A stretch of 64,000 nt of DNA, taken from NCBI RefSeq assembly GCF_013359905.1, contig NZ_JABMCC010000106.1:1-64000 (forward strand), written 5' to 3'. The notes beneath the pieces were generated by a model that did no database searches, had not been told where the DNA came from, and was given only the letters and a program-made list of their open reading frames with translations. The stretch is from Paenibacillus taichungensis. Lineage in GTDB: Bacteria; Bacillota; Bacilli; Paenibacillales; Paenibacillaceae. Shown piece by piece: positions 48,309 to 57,478 of this stretch. Made by a program: the position numbers and the translations under genes. How positions within the stretch are numbered: position 1 is the stretch's first letter; every line of letters starts with the position of its first letter.

Positions 48309-51158
48309 TTACAAAAGTTCGTCTTGCTTAGGCAATCGAACCTTGAACGTGCTTCCTTTGTGCGGCGCGGATATAAAGGTAAGTGTTCCCTGGTGGTCCT
48401 CTACAATTTTGCGCGAAATGTAAAGTCCCAGTCCAGTCCCGCCAATCTGACGATGATCCGAATTGTCCACACGATAAAACTTCGTAAATAACAGGTCCTG
48501 CACGTTCTCTGGAATTCCTATTCCATAATCACGTACATCGATGCATAACCATTCTTTTTCTTCCCACAGCGTAATATCAATTCGGTCTGCTCCAGGTGAG
48601 TACTTGACTGCATTACCAACCAAATTGTGCAGCAACTGAACCATCCGGTTCTGGTCCGCGTAAGCAAAAAAGTCTCCATTAAACGCATGTACATATATAC
48701 GCTGAATGGATTGCATATTCCATTGCTCAGCAACACCCTCAACCAACTCAAGCAACGGTACATACGTCTTATGGTAGGTCATGCCTTCATTGTCCAGACG
48801 TTGAATATCAAGTACATCATCCAGCAGACTGCTCAGCCGTGCGCCTTCCGAAGAAATGGTTTCCATGAAGTCCTGACGCTGTGAAGCGGGAAGATCATAC
48901 ATCATCATTAGTTCCACATAGCCCATAATGGTCGCTACAGGGGTACGAAGCTCGTGGGACACCACACTGATCAGTTCGTTTTTCATCCGATTGAGTCGTT
49001 CTTCCTCTGTACGATCGCGGAACACCAGAAGAAATCCATGGTTTTTACCGGGAACATCCATTTGCTTCATGTACAGGGAAAATACACTCTTTTCCACATC
49101 ATTGAATATAAATTCAGTTTCTACAAAGGCCAGTTCTCCGTTTAAAAAAGCACGAGTCTGCTCCACCAAATTGAAATCAGCGGTTAACACAAGAGTATCA
49201 ATGGCATTGGCTAAATCTACGATAGATCTGCCCGAAAAATCTCGGAGGCCAAACATTTCTTCAATTCTTCTGTTAACTATCGTGATGGTGCCGAAACGAT
49301 CAGACATGACCAGACCTTCCCTAACAGATTCAATGAAATGCTCGCTGATATCCCGCTGTTCCTGGATGGCAACTTTTTCATGAAACAACTCCGCATTCAG
49401 CTTCTCCAGAGCCAGCGCATGACGTACACGGTCTTCTTCAGCTCTTGTCCGCTCGGTAATATCCTTGATAAATAAGTTGTACAGCGTTTCGTTATTTCCC
49501 AGCTGAATTTCTACAATTTTGTACTCAATCGGAAAAACCGAACCGTCCCGGCGAATGCCTGAAATTTCTTCCACGATGACATGCCGTTTGCCCTGAATAT
49601 ACTCACATTGTTTCAGCATTTCCTTAATTTCCATACAGCTCGCTCCCTGAAAAAGGGATGGGGCCTCTTTTTCTAAAACAACCTCTTCCCGTTTCAATCC
49701 AAACATTCTTTCGGCTTCGGGATTAAACTCTATAATCAGTCCGTTTAAATCCACAGCAATAATAGCATCAATAGATGAATCAATGATTGCCCGTTTGATT
49801 TCTTCACTATTCTTCAGCTCTTTGGTTCGTTCTCTGACCCTGTCTTCCAGCGTAAGCTTGTCCTGACGTATCTGCTCGAATTGTTCAAGGAGCACATCGG
49901 CCATTTTGCGCAAATTGCCAATTAGAATCTGCACTTCGGTGACGTGGCTGGTCGGCCAATCCATCTTACCATTACGAAATAATAGTCTGGGAAGGGAGCC
50001 TGTCATGCGTGTGAGGCGTTTCATTGGACTTACGACTTTCTTGCTAAGTGGAGCAGCCACAATCATGGAAACCACGAAAATGATAAACAGAGACTGAAGC
50101 GTATTCAGATAGATCGACTCAATACGTTTGTAATAATTGGCTGAGTTGGTCTCAACAAAAACTCGATAAGGAGTACTTGTGGTCATATCTGCTTCATACA
50201 TAAACGACGCCTGTTTCCAGTGAGTAAGCACATCGCTATAATAAGCATCCCCGGAATGGAATAGGATACTGTTCTCCCCTGGCTTGAGTAAACGATACTT
50301 GTTGATATCCAGGTAATCTCCCTGCGGAAGCGTATCCAATCCAGAAGCTACAACTTTATTATTTGGATCCAGAACGATGACATTTACATCCAGCAGATGA
50401 TGATAACGCTCCATGCTCTGGTGCATGTTCTCTTCGGTTAGATATTGTTCATTCAAATCCTTGATCACGGCATTCGCAGCGTGTTTTAGATTAGATACGA
50501 TGGAGTTATTGATCTGACCCAGCTGTCTCCGACTGTCGGCCGATAACAGAACAAGAGAGACAACGACTACAAAGGATACGACGTATTTAAATGCAATTCG
50601 TGTGAGCGGAATGGTTCCTGTTCGTTTCGACTTCAATTCGCCATTGGTAATCCAGAAGTCTACCACAATACCTGCAATCAGCGCGTTAACCATACTGGTC
50701 ACAGCGACATGCATGTATGTATATTTTAATTCTTCAAGATTCATGCCCATAATGTACCCATAACAGGTCACTGGCAATAACATCGCGACCCAGAATGCAG
50801 CATTTGCCTTCATGACACTTCCATTCTTCCATCGGATCTGCCACCCCAGCATCCAGATTAATTCAATTGTATGAGCGCCAATCATAAAAAAACTATTTGG
50901 GACTAGACCCCCGAATAACACACCCAAGGTACAGATTGCTATCAAAGCAATGAATCCGTATACGGCTCCATGTAAGCGCAAGGCAATAAACGTTGCGGCT
51001 GTACCAAACAAGAGCTGTACCCCGTAAAAAAGAGTCAAAGGAAATATCGTTCCCAGCGTACCCAGGATAATAAGTATAGCCGTACCCAACCACGGAATAC
51101 GGAGTTTGATTACCATCCACTCCAACACCTTATTTATCCTTATGTAGTCCACAGGCAT
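48309..51158 (-). CDS. Membrane sensor histidine kinase with two PAS domains
   Basis: A 949-residue kinase. Six membrane helices lie in residues 20-207, then an extracytoplasmic region of dCache/sCache-like composition (about 208-345), a seventh helix (about 350-372), a HAMP-like linker, a coiled coil (about 420-452), PAS1 (about 455-570, IIAVDLNGLIIEFNPEAERMFG), PAS2 (about 607-715), HisKA with H735 in VVSHELRTPVAT, and HATPase (about 835-945; DYGIGIPENV, GGTGLGLY). It is transcribed divergently from the OmpR-type regulator and is its obvious partner. The multi-helix N-terminus suggests a membrane-soluble or membrane-state signal. Start ATG 51158 is preferred; ATG 51116 is possible. Confidence 0.88.
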   Translation of the reverse strand: MPVDYIRINKVLEWMVIKLRIPWLGTAILIILGTLGTIFPLTLFYGVQLLFGTAATFIALRLHGAVYGFIALIAICTLGVLFGGLVPNSFFMIGAHTIELIWMLGWQIRWKNGSVMKANAAFWVAMLLPVTCYGYIMGMNLEELKYTYMHVAVTSMVNALIAGIVVDFWITNGELKSKRTGTIPLTRIAFKYVVSFVVVVSLVLLSADSRRQLGQINNSIVSNLKHAANAVIKDLNEQYLTEENMHQSMERYHHLLDVNVIVLDPNNKVVASGLDTLPQGDYLDINKYRLLKPGENSILFHSGDAYYSDVLTHWKQASFMYEADMTTSTPYRVFVETNSANYYKRIESIYLNTLQSLFIIFVVSMIVAAPLSKKVVSPMKRLTRMTGSLPRLLFRNGKMDWPTSHVTEVQILIGNLRKMADVLLEQFEQIRQDKLTLEDRVRERTKELKNSEEIKRAIIDSSIDAIIAVDLNGLIIEFNPEAERMFGLKREEVVLEKEAPSLFQGASCMEIKEMLKQCEYIQGKRHVIVEEISGIRRDGSVFPIEYKIVEIQLGNNETLYNLFIKDITERTRAEEDRVRHALALEKLNAELFHEKVAIQEQRDISEHFIESVREGLVMSDRFGTITIVNRRIEEMFGLRDFSGRSIVDLANAIDTLVLTADFNLVEQTRAFLNGELAFVETEFIFNDVEKSVFSLYMKQMDVPGKNHGFLLVFRDRTEEERLNRMKNELISVVSHELRTPVATIMGYVELMMMYDLPASQRQDFMETISSEGARLSSLLDDVLDIQRLDNEGMTYHKTYVPLLELVEGVAEQWNMQSIQRIYVHAFNGDFFAYADQNRMVQLLHNLVGNAVKYSPGADRIDITLWEEKEWLCIDVRDYGIGIPENVQDLLFTKFYRVDNSDHRQIGGTGLGLYISRKIVEDHQGTLTFISAPHKGSTFKVRLPKQDELL

Positions 51159-51496
51159 CCGTCCTTATGATTGATTTCTATGTTTGCATTCAACAACAAC
51201 GTTGGTATCTCCTATGGATTAAAGCTCAAAAGATCTACTTTATTTCCCTGAAACCGTTCTGATACATTATACTGTAATTACTACTCGATGTAGCTTTGGG
51301 AAATTTTGAATGATCGGCAAATGAGCTTCATTCATGGTAAAATACTGAAGTTTGGCCTCAACTCTATAGAACTTACTACATATGCATCCTATATTCTGGA
51401 ATACAAACATTAAAAATTTTGCAGCATTCCCACACAAATTACGCCATTTTTCTAGAAGTTTCTTAACAAATTCATTTCATCAGGAGTGTGACCTCA
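51159..51496. other. Divergent promoter region between sensor kinase and regulator
   Basis: A 338-nt AT-rich gene-free stretch. It must hold promoters for both divergent genes; AT-rich hexamers near 51380-51395 and 51430-51450 are candidates, but I see no confident pair and no strong repeat to call an operator. Confidence 0.4.
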
Positions 51497-52195
51497 ATGT
51501 CTATCAAAGTTCTTCTTATAGAAGATGAGAAAAATCTGGCCGACATGATTGCTTTCTTTCTTGAGGAGGAGGGTTACATAACTGAACGGGTTCATCATGC
51601 ACGCGAAGCACTTCAACTTTTCCCACGATTCCAGCCCGATATTGTAGTGACTGACTTGATGCTGCCTGAAACAGACGGTAATGATCTGGTAGATGCGTTT
51701 CGCCAGCACTCGACTGTACCCATATTGATGATCTCGGCCAGCACCATGCTGAATGATCGGCTCCGAGCGTTACATAATGGTGCAGATGATTTCCTTTGTA
51801 AACCCTTTAGTCTGAAAGAGCTTGATGCACGTATTAAGGCATTACTGCGCAGATCGGCTATCTTCTACCCGGACAAACCGATAAAAGAGGACAAACCTAC
51901 TGAAGTTGTCGGACATGTCAGTGTGAATGAGTACAGAAGAACTTTGTTTGTGGATGGCCTTGAAATCGAGGTTACTCATATTGAGTTTGAAATCATGAAG
52001 GAATTGTACCGAAATCCCGGCAAAGTGTTCACCCGCAATGAACTCATGGATCGAATTAAAGGCTCTGAACGGGCATATCTGGACCGCACAATCGATGTAC
52101 ATATCTCCAGTCTGCGTAAAAAAATTGAACCCGACCCCAAAAATCCAAGGTACATCAAGACGGTTTGGGGAACGGGATATAAATACGTCATTTAG
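51497..52195 (+). CDS. OmpR/PhoB-family response regulator
   Basis: A 232-residue regulator: receiver about 1-120 (acidic pair D10/E11, phosphoacceptor D53 in VVTDLMLPETDGNDL, K102 in LCKPFSL), then a winged-helix DNA-binding domain (about 135-232) with NPGKVFTRNELMDRI, YLDRTIDVHISSLRKKI and the C-terminal RYIKTVWGTGYKY. CAGGAG lies 10 nt before ATG 51497; an upstream GTG (51488) is too near that site. Partner of the divergent kinase. Confidence 0.93.
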   Translation: MSIKVLLIEDEKNLADMIAFFLEEEGYITERVHHAREALQLFPRFQPDIVVTDLMLPETDGNDLVDAFRQHSTVPILMISASTMLNDRLRALHNGADDFLCKPFSLKELDARIKALLRRSAIFYPDKPIKEDKPTEVVGHVSVNEYRRTLFVDGLEIEVTHIEFEIMKELYRNPGKVFTRNELMDRIKGSERAYLDRTIDVHISSLRKKIEPDPKNPRYIKTVWGTGYKYVI

Positions 52196-52235
52196 TACAC
52201 GCCGCAATGAAATAATGGCTCATGTCCTCTCTCTG

Positions 52236-52676
52236 TCATCGTCTCATCGACTGAGTTGAGGGCTGAGCTGTTTTTGTTTTGTATGCAAAAGAATGCAGCC
52301 ACCGCTGGATTTCCACGATCAGACTGTCTGGTTCCTTCTCATGCCAAAGGATCATCTTTATCAGACCCGTACCCGTAATAAGCTGCAAATGGCGCTTGCG
52401 AATCAGGGATTGGAAATCCGTAATTACCAGCAAAGGAATCTGAGGCATAAATGCCCGAATGGCATTGGCTGCTGATACGGCTTGCCCGGCGTCCTGATAA
52501 TCGACAATACAATAATGAGCTTTGCCCCATTCCTCCCCCTCCTCGTTATTCACATTCTTTTCTCTCTTCATTGCATGCTCCCTCTGCTCGTCTGTTATCC
52601 ATTCATTCAACAATGCAATCATATTGTCATAATCAATACCACGACTTCCGTCCGAAAGTACGGTAATGGGTTCCAT
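52236..52676 (-). CDS. Degenerate receiver-like hypothetical protein
   Basis: A 146-residue soluble protein. Residues about 1-50 are polar, with DGSRGIDYDNMIALLNEW. Residues about 50-140 show the alternation of a CheY-like fold: KAHYCIVDYQDAGQAVSAA, AFMPQIPLLVITDFQS, then LIKMILWHEKEPDSLIVEIQRWL. The Asp of IVDY could match the phosphoacceptor, but the N-terminal acidic pair and the usual KP lysine are missing. I chose ATG 52676 with GGAGG 8 nt upstream. It is convergent with, and 40 nt from, the OmpR-type regulator. The fold assignment is tentative. Confidence 0.55.
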   Translation of the reverse strand: MEPITVLSDGSRGIDYDNMIALLNEWITDEQREHAMKREKNVNNEEGEEWGKAHYCIVDYQDAGQAVSAANAIRAFMPQIPLLVITDFQSLIRKRHLQLITGTGLIKMILWHEKEPDSLIVEIQRWLHSFAYKTKTAQPSTQSMRR

Positions 52677-52902
52677 AGGTATAACCTCCAGTTCATTCTC
52701 TCTTCTTATTGTGCCAATCTTCATTTAAAAATGTTCGTGTATGAACATAAAAGAAGTGTTAACTATCTTCGTACTTCTTCACAAACTGTGTAAGGTTCAT
52801 TACCCATTTCGCAGTTTGCGACAATTCATGTAAAATAGGGATATGCCCGTGCTAATTGCGGGAACTTTAAGAAATGAATCCGGTACAGGAGGTTATGAAC
52901 CG

Positions 52903-54045
52903 ATGAATATTGTTTCAATTGAACCAACACCCAGTCCCAATACGATGATGCTGCATCTGGACGAACGTCTGGAGGACGGGATCCGCAGAACATATACACT
53001 GGATAACGAACGATCTGCTCCGGCGTTTATTCGCCAGATGCTTCATATTCCCGGAGTAAAAAGTGTATTCCACACAACCGACTTCGTAGCGCTCGACCGC
53101 AAGGGAAATGCGGATTGGTCCGTCATACTTGGCGAAGTCCAAAGTCGTCTTGGCCAACAGGGAATCGATTTGGACTGGATTGAATCTGAAGACGCCTCTG
53201 GCGAACACTTCGGTGAAGCACAGGTATTCGTTCAATTCTTCAGAGGTGTGCCGATGCAAATTCGGGTCAAAGCCGGCGCCAAGGAAGAGCGGATTTCGCT
53301 CTCGGATCGGTTCGTCAAAGCCGTTACTGAAGTCGCCAGCGCAACACTGATCAAGGAACGGAAACTGAGTGATTACGGCGTCCGCTACGGGGAATTGCCT
53401 GAAATCGCAAGAGAAGTTGAACAGGAGCTGGAAGCAGCATATCCCCCTGAGCGTCTGGAACGCGTAATTCAACAAGCCATTGAGCACGGCACCAATTCCG
53501 AAGAGTTCGTGGAACGTCGCCGCGAGCTGGATGGTGCCGAGCTTGAAGAGGCTCTGCATAATGAGGACTGGAATGTTCGCTACGCTGCATTTGATGGTAT
53601 GGAGCCTACAGCAGAACGACTGCCACTCGTTGCCCATGCACTCCATGACAGTAAAATGCAGATTCGCCGACTGGCTGTTGTATATCTAGGTGATATCCGT
53701 ACACCGGAAGCGATGGAACTGCTGTACGAAGCTCTGCAGGATAGTTCACCTGCTGTACGTCGGACTGCCGGAGATACCCTCTCCGATATCGGTGATCCTG
53801 CAGCAACTGCAGCCATGACAGCTACGTTATCGGATAAAAGCAAGCTTGTACGCTGGCGTGCAGCCCGTTTCCTATACGAAGTGGGAACTGAAGAAGCTGA
53901 GCAAGCTCTGCGGAAGGCAGCCGAAGATCCTGAGTTTGAAGTCAGCCTGCAAGCCAAAATGGCACTGGAACGGATTGAATCCGGGGAACAGGCAGCCGGA
54001 ACCGTATGGCAGCAGATGGCTGGGCGTAACAAGACGTCGGAATAG
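52903..54045 (+). CDS. CvfC-like protein: Nfu N-terminal domain plus HEAT repeats
   Basis: A 380-residue soluble protein of the conserved virulence factor C family. Residues 1-90 form an Nfu/NifU N-terminal-type domain (IEPTPSPNTMMLHLDERL, IPGVKSVFHTTDFVALDR) without the Cys pair of Fe-S scaffolds. Residues about 205-370 are HEAT or PBS-lyase-like repeats (DWNVRYAAFDGM, KMQIRRLAVVYLGDI, SPAVRRTAGDTLSDIGD, KLVRWRAARFLYEVGT) for protein binding. In staphylococci the cvfC locus affects virulence; the biochemical role is unclear. AGGAGG is 10 nt before ATG 52903, and a longer frame to 52843 is not needed. Confidence 0.85.
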   Translation: MNIVSIEPTPSPNTMMLHLDERLEDGIRRTYTLDNERSAPAFIRQMLHIPGVKSVFHTTDFVALDRKGNADWSVILGEVQSRLGQQGIDLDWIESEDASGEHFGEAQVFVQFFRGVPMQIRVKAGAKEERISLSDRFVKAVTEVASATLIKERKLSDYGVRYGELPEIAREVEQELEAAYPPERLERVIQQAIEHGTNSEEFVERRRELDGAELEEALHNEDWNVRYAAFDGMEPTAERLPLVAHALHDSKMQIRRLAVVYLGDIRTPEAMELLYEALQDSSPAVRRTAGDTLSDIGDPAATAAMTATLSDKSKLVRWRAARFLYEVGTEEAEQALRKAAEDPEFEVSLQAKMALERIESGEQAAGTVWQQMAGRNKTSE

Positions 54046-54128
54046 TCCTTTCGATTCATATCCAACAATTGTTATTGCACTGGAATACCATGGGGGTTAT
54101 ACTGATTGTCTGTTTACTAAACAGAACA

Positions 54129-54156
54129 TTGAGTGTTACGTTCTGTGATTTATAAT
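54129..54156 (+). promoter_or_regulatory. Promoter of the lysine riboswitch-lysP transcript
   Basis: TTGAGT (54129-54134), 16 nt, TATAAT (54151-54156), about 30 nt before the aptamer. Confidence 0.65.
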
Positions 54157-54185
54157 TTCATAGACAATAGATACACCTCATCCAT

Positions 54186-54408
54186 GATGATGAGGTAGAG
54201 GTCGCGGGTGCGATCAGTACGCTGAAGGAGGCGCTAAGGAGCCGCTTATGAATTCAGCCGAAAGGTGCACCCGCCGAAGCCCGCAGGACGGTTCCTTACG
54301 TTGTCCAGCGCGGCTGGGGCTGTTGCCGAAAGGTGCAGAACTGTCACAGATGTATGATGCCTTCCTCGGAGGGTATGATTTCTTCTGTGTTGAGCTATCT
54401 TAAACATC
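54186..54408 (+). promoter_or_regulatory. Lysine riboswitch (L box) aptamer
   Basis: The conserved L-box elements occur in order: GGTAGAGGTCGCG (54194 on), CCGAAAGG, GCCGAAG, GGCTGGGGCTG, CTGTCACAG and GAGCTATCT (54392-54400). P1 can form from GATG/GGTAG with CTATC/CATC at the two ends, and the internal arms (CACCCG/CGGGTG and GGACGG..CCAGC type) are in place. A terminator hairpin and an amino acid permease follow, so lysine binding probably ends transcription early. Confidence 0.92.
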
Positions 54409-54435
54409 TGGGACGAGGTGCGGACGATTGATAAT

Positions 54436-54466
54436 AAAGACCGCAGGCTAATGCCTGCGGTCTTTT
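54436..54466 (+). terminator. Riboswitch-controlled terminator upstream of the permease
   Basis: AAAGACCGCAGGC pairs with GCCTGCGGTCTTT around TAAT, then TTT. It stands between aptamer and coding region, the expression platform of an OFF switch. Confidence 0.9.
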
Positions 54467-54519
54467 GGTTATTTCCATTGTTCTGAACCCATTAGTACGC
54501 TGAAAGAAGGAGTGTTTCC

Positions 54520-55986
54520 ATGCAAGACCGCAACAACCAAACTAACACAGGACCTACCCTGAAAAAAGGATTACGCGCACGGCATATGACCATGATTGCA
54601 CTCGGTGGATCCATTGGTACAGGACTTTTCCTCGCAAGCGGAACCGCTATTTCCAATGCTGGCCCCGGCGGTGCACTGATTGCTTACGTTGCCGTCGGCA
54701 TCATGGTCTTCTTTCTAATGACCAGTCTCGGAGAGCTGGCTACCTTCATGCCTGACTCCGGTTCATTCAATACGTATGCGGCCCGCTTCGTCGATCCAGC
54801 CCTTGGGTTTGCCATGGGTTGGAACTTCTGGTACAACTGGGCCGTCACCATTGCGGCAGAACTCGCTGCGGCAACCGTACTCATCAAATACTGGTTCCCT
54901 GACAGTTCATCCATGTTGTGGAGTCTGTTGTTCCTCGTATTAATCTTTGCCCTAAATGTGTTGTCCGTTAAAGGGTATGGAGAGTCGGAGTATTGGTTCG
55001 CCATTATCAAAGTCGCTACAGTGATCATCTTCCTTACCGTTGGTGTGCTCATGATCTTCGGCATTATCGGTGGAGAAGCGGTAGGATTCAGCAACTTTAC
55101 TGTTGGAGAGGCACCATTCCATGGCGGATTCTTTGCGGTTCTGGGTGTATTTATGGCTGCAGGATTCTCTTTCCAAGGAACAGAGCTCATTGGTGTCGCA
55201 GCCGGTGAGAGCGAAAATCCGCGTGAAAATGTCCCTCGTGCTATTCGGCAAGTGTTCTGGCGTATTCTGATCTTCTACATTCTGGCGATTACAGTCATCA
55301 GTCTGATCATTCCTTACACACATCCGAATCTGCTTAAAGGTGATCTGAACAACATCGGAGTCAGTCCGTTTACTCTTGTCTTTGAAAAAGCGGGGCTGGC
55401 CATTGCTGCTTCCGTCATGAATGCCGTTATTCTGACCTCTGTACTGTCTGCCGGGAATTCAGGCATGTATGCTTCAAGTCGTGTTCTGTATGCTCTTGCC
55501 CGGGATGGCAAAGCGCCTCGCTTCCTGGGTCGGCTGAACAAAAAGGGCATTCCAATGAATGCCCTTCTCTTGACCACAGCGGTGGGTATGCTCGCTTTTC
55601 TAGCCTCCCTATTCGGTGATGGTATTGTATATACCTGGCTGCTTAATGCATCCGGGATGTGTGGGTTTATCACCTGGCTCGGCATTGCCATCAGCCATTA
55701 TCGTTTCCGCCGTGCGTATGTGGCCCAAGGTCGAGATTTGAACGATCTGCCCTACCGTGCACGCTGGTTCCCATTTGGGCCGATCTTTGCTTTTGTGTTA
55801 TGTATCATCGTCATTATTGGACAGAACTATCAGGCGTTCACGGGCGATCAGATCGATTGGAGCGGAGCCCTCGTCGCTTACTTAAGCGTTCCGCTGTTCC
55901 TGATCTTATGGCTGGGTTATAAATTTATTAAGAAAACAAAAGTTGTACCATTACAGGAATGTGATTTTACAACAACAAACGAATAA
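54520..55986 (+). CDS. lysP: Lysine-specific amino acid permease, LysP-like
   Basis: A 488-residue APC-superfamily permease with twelve membrane helices. Family motifs: LRARHMTMIALGGSIGTGLFLASG (about residues 18-41, including the substrate-binding GGSIGTG), AISNAGPGG, FQGTELIGVAAGESENPRENVPRAI (about 224-248) and SAGNSGMYASSRVLYALARDG. The sequence alone indicates a cationic or general amino acid permease; the lysine riboswitch in the leader makes lysine the likely substrate. GAAGGAG is 9 nt before ATG 54520. Single gene ending at a strong terminator. Confidence 0.92.
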   Translation: MQDRNNQTNTGPTLKKGLRARHMTMIALGGSIGTGLFLASGTAISNAGPGGALIAYVAVGIMVFFLMTSLGELATFMPDSGSFNTYAARFVDPALGFAMGWNFWYNWAVTIAAELAAATVLIKYWFPDSSSMLWSLLFLVLIFALNVLSVKGYGESEYWFAIIKVATVIIFLTVGVLMIFGIIGGEAVGFSNFTVGEAPFHGGFFAVLGVFMAAGFSFQGTELIGVAAGESENPRENVPRAIRQVFWRILIFYILAITVISLIIPYTHPNLLKGDLNNIGVSPFTLVFEKAGLAIAASVMNAVILTSVLSAGNSGMYASSRVLYALARDGKAPRFLGRLNKKGIPMNALLLTTAVGMLAFLASLFGDGIVYTWLLNASGMCGFITWLGIAISHYRFRRAYVAQGRDLNDLPYRARWFPFGPIFAFVLCIIVIIGQNYQAFTGDQIDWSGALVAYLSVPLFLILWLGYKFIKKTKVVPLQECDFTTTNE

Positions 55987-55997
55987 CGTTATTTCAT

Positions 55998-56036
55998 AGG
56001 CACCCTTCTTTCCGCTGGAAAGAAGGGTGCCTATTT
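55998..56036 (+). terminator. Intrinsic terminator after lysP
   Basis: AGGCACCCTTCTTT pairs perfectly with AAAGAAGGGTGCCT around CCGCTGG; the following tail is only TATTT, so it may need little more than the stem. Confidence 0.8.
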
Positions 56037-56072
56037 GGTTCGTCCAATTTTCGGGATAGCTATCACTCAAGC

Positions 56073-56105
56073 AAAAAAGGACGCTCATGAATGAGCGTCC
56101 TTTTT
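56073..56105. terminator. Terminator between lysP and transglutaminase-like genes
   Basis: AAAAAGGACGCTCAT pairs with ATGAGCGTCCTTTTT; it serves the leftward gene ending at 56152 and backs up lysP. Confidence 0.9.
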
Positions 56106-56151
56106 CACCATAAGGTGTGTCCTATTATAATCATTCATACAAAGTTTGCTG

Positions 56152-57279
56152 TCACATGGTCCAGGTAATCTTCACACGCAGATCGACGGTATCCTCCATG
56201 TTGGACACGTAATACGATATTGACTTCATGCCAAGCTGATACAGATCCTGCAAATCCTCTACTAGTCCTGTCTCAGTACCTTTGTATCTAAAAGTCAGTG
56301 AGGTTCCGCCATCCTTGAGCACACTCTGAACTTTTGTTTTTAGCGCGGAATGACCACTAACTGCATCATTTTCATCATAGAGCGAGTATTCCAGCGTATG
56401 ATAAAGCTTCTGGTACGCGGTTGCCTTGCTGCCTCCCGACTTCACCAAAGTTTGTAAAGCTTCACGATAGGGGGCAGATGCAGTAGGATACTTGCCTTTA
56501 GCTGTCCAGACATGGTCCCTTGCCAACTCATCATCACTGAGTAAATAATAACTGTGACTTACCTTGCCCTTACGGTCAGGAGTAGGGTCATCCCACGTCG
56601 TATCCATATGGTACCACTTACCATCCAGCTTGACGAGGTTCCAGGCGTGTAATTGCTCACCAGCCGTTCCTTCCACAATCCGGTTCTCTATACCTACCTG
56701 CTCCAGCATGCGATAAGCCAGCAATGAATACCCCTGACATACGGTACTGCCGGTAACAAGTCCATCGTATGCAGTATATTTCTGCAAGGATGTATCGTAG
56801 GACAGGTTAAGTACAATCCAGTCATGAATGACTTTAACTTTCTCATGATTCGTCATGCCAGGCAATATAATCTCTTTGAGCACGTTGGTCACCTTACGGT
56901 TCACATAATCGGTCTGCTCCTTCGTTTCCCGATATGCCAGCTTCACATGTACCTCTGCGGATACATTGGAGCCTTTATAATTAAATGCGTAACTTTTAAC
57001 GGTATATTGAATATAAGGATCACTGGTCATTGCTTCGTCAATGGAGCTCTGCAACTGTTTTTTGAGGCCTTTCACATTGCCTTTGTATGTAAAAACAAGT
57101 TCCTCTGTACGCTGGGACATCGCATTAAGCAACGTCTCGCGCAGATCCGTATTCGTGGATATGTCCGATGTTCCCGACGCCGCGTACAGCTGATCCAGAT
57201 CAACCGCATGTGGCAGTGCCACAGCGACGAGACAGCCAGCCAATAGCAAGGTTATCACTCGTTTTCCGTGCTTGCCCAT
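56152..57279 (-). CDS. Secreted transglutaminase-like protein
   Basis: A 375-residue secreted protein. Signal peptide about residues 1-34 (RVITLLLAGCLVAVALPHAV). The transglutaminase-core triad is visible: Cys in GSTVCQGYSLLAYRML (about residue 181), His in GEQLHAWNLVKLDGKWYHMD and Asp in the following MDTTWDDPT. On each side lie repeats of a beta-rich module (LVFTYKGNVKGLKKQLQ near 60 and LTFRYKGTETGLVEDLQ near 325), so the core is bracketed by two similar units. It may act as a wall-associated protease or crosslinker; the substrate is unknown. Monocistronic. Confidence 0.85.
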   Translation of the reverse strand: MGKHGKRVITLLLAGCLVAVALPHAVDLDQLYAASGTSDISTNTDLRETLLNAMSQRTEELVFTYKGNVKGLKKQLQSSIDEAMTSDPYIQYTVKSYAFNYKGSNVSAEVHVKLAYRETKEQTDYVNRKVTNVLKEIILPGMTNHEKVKVIHDWIVLNLSYDTSLQKYTAYDGLVTGSTVCQGYSLLAYRMLEQVGIENRIVEGTAGEQLHAWNLVKLDGKWYHMDTTWDDPTPDRKGKVSHSYYLLSDDELARDHVWTAKGKYPTASAPYREALQTLVKSGGSKATAYQKLYHTLEYSLYDENDAVSGHSALKTKVQSVLKDGGTSLTFRYKGTETGLVEDLQDLYQLGMKSISYYVSNMEDTVDLRVKITWTM

Positions 57280-57478
57280 GAAAGGATACCACCTCTCTTT
57301 GCAAAGTTCTCATGCCTCATTGTATCACAAAAGGGATTGACGGCAGGCTTCTAGTTTTGTCGAAAAGCATCAAAAGAGACCCTCCGTAGAAGGTCCCCCT
57401 GTCTTCAGTAAAACAAACCTAACCTACCCGTTATCCTCATCATATGACTCTTCCGGGCATTTATGCAACAAACTCAAA

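Noticed and set aside
52915..53646. A 243-codon minus-strand frame.
   Set aside because: Antisense to the CvfC-like gene; no ribosome binding site.
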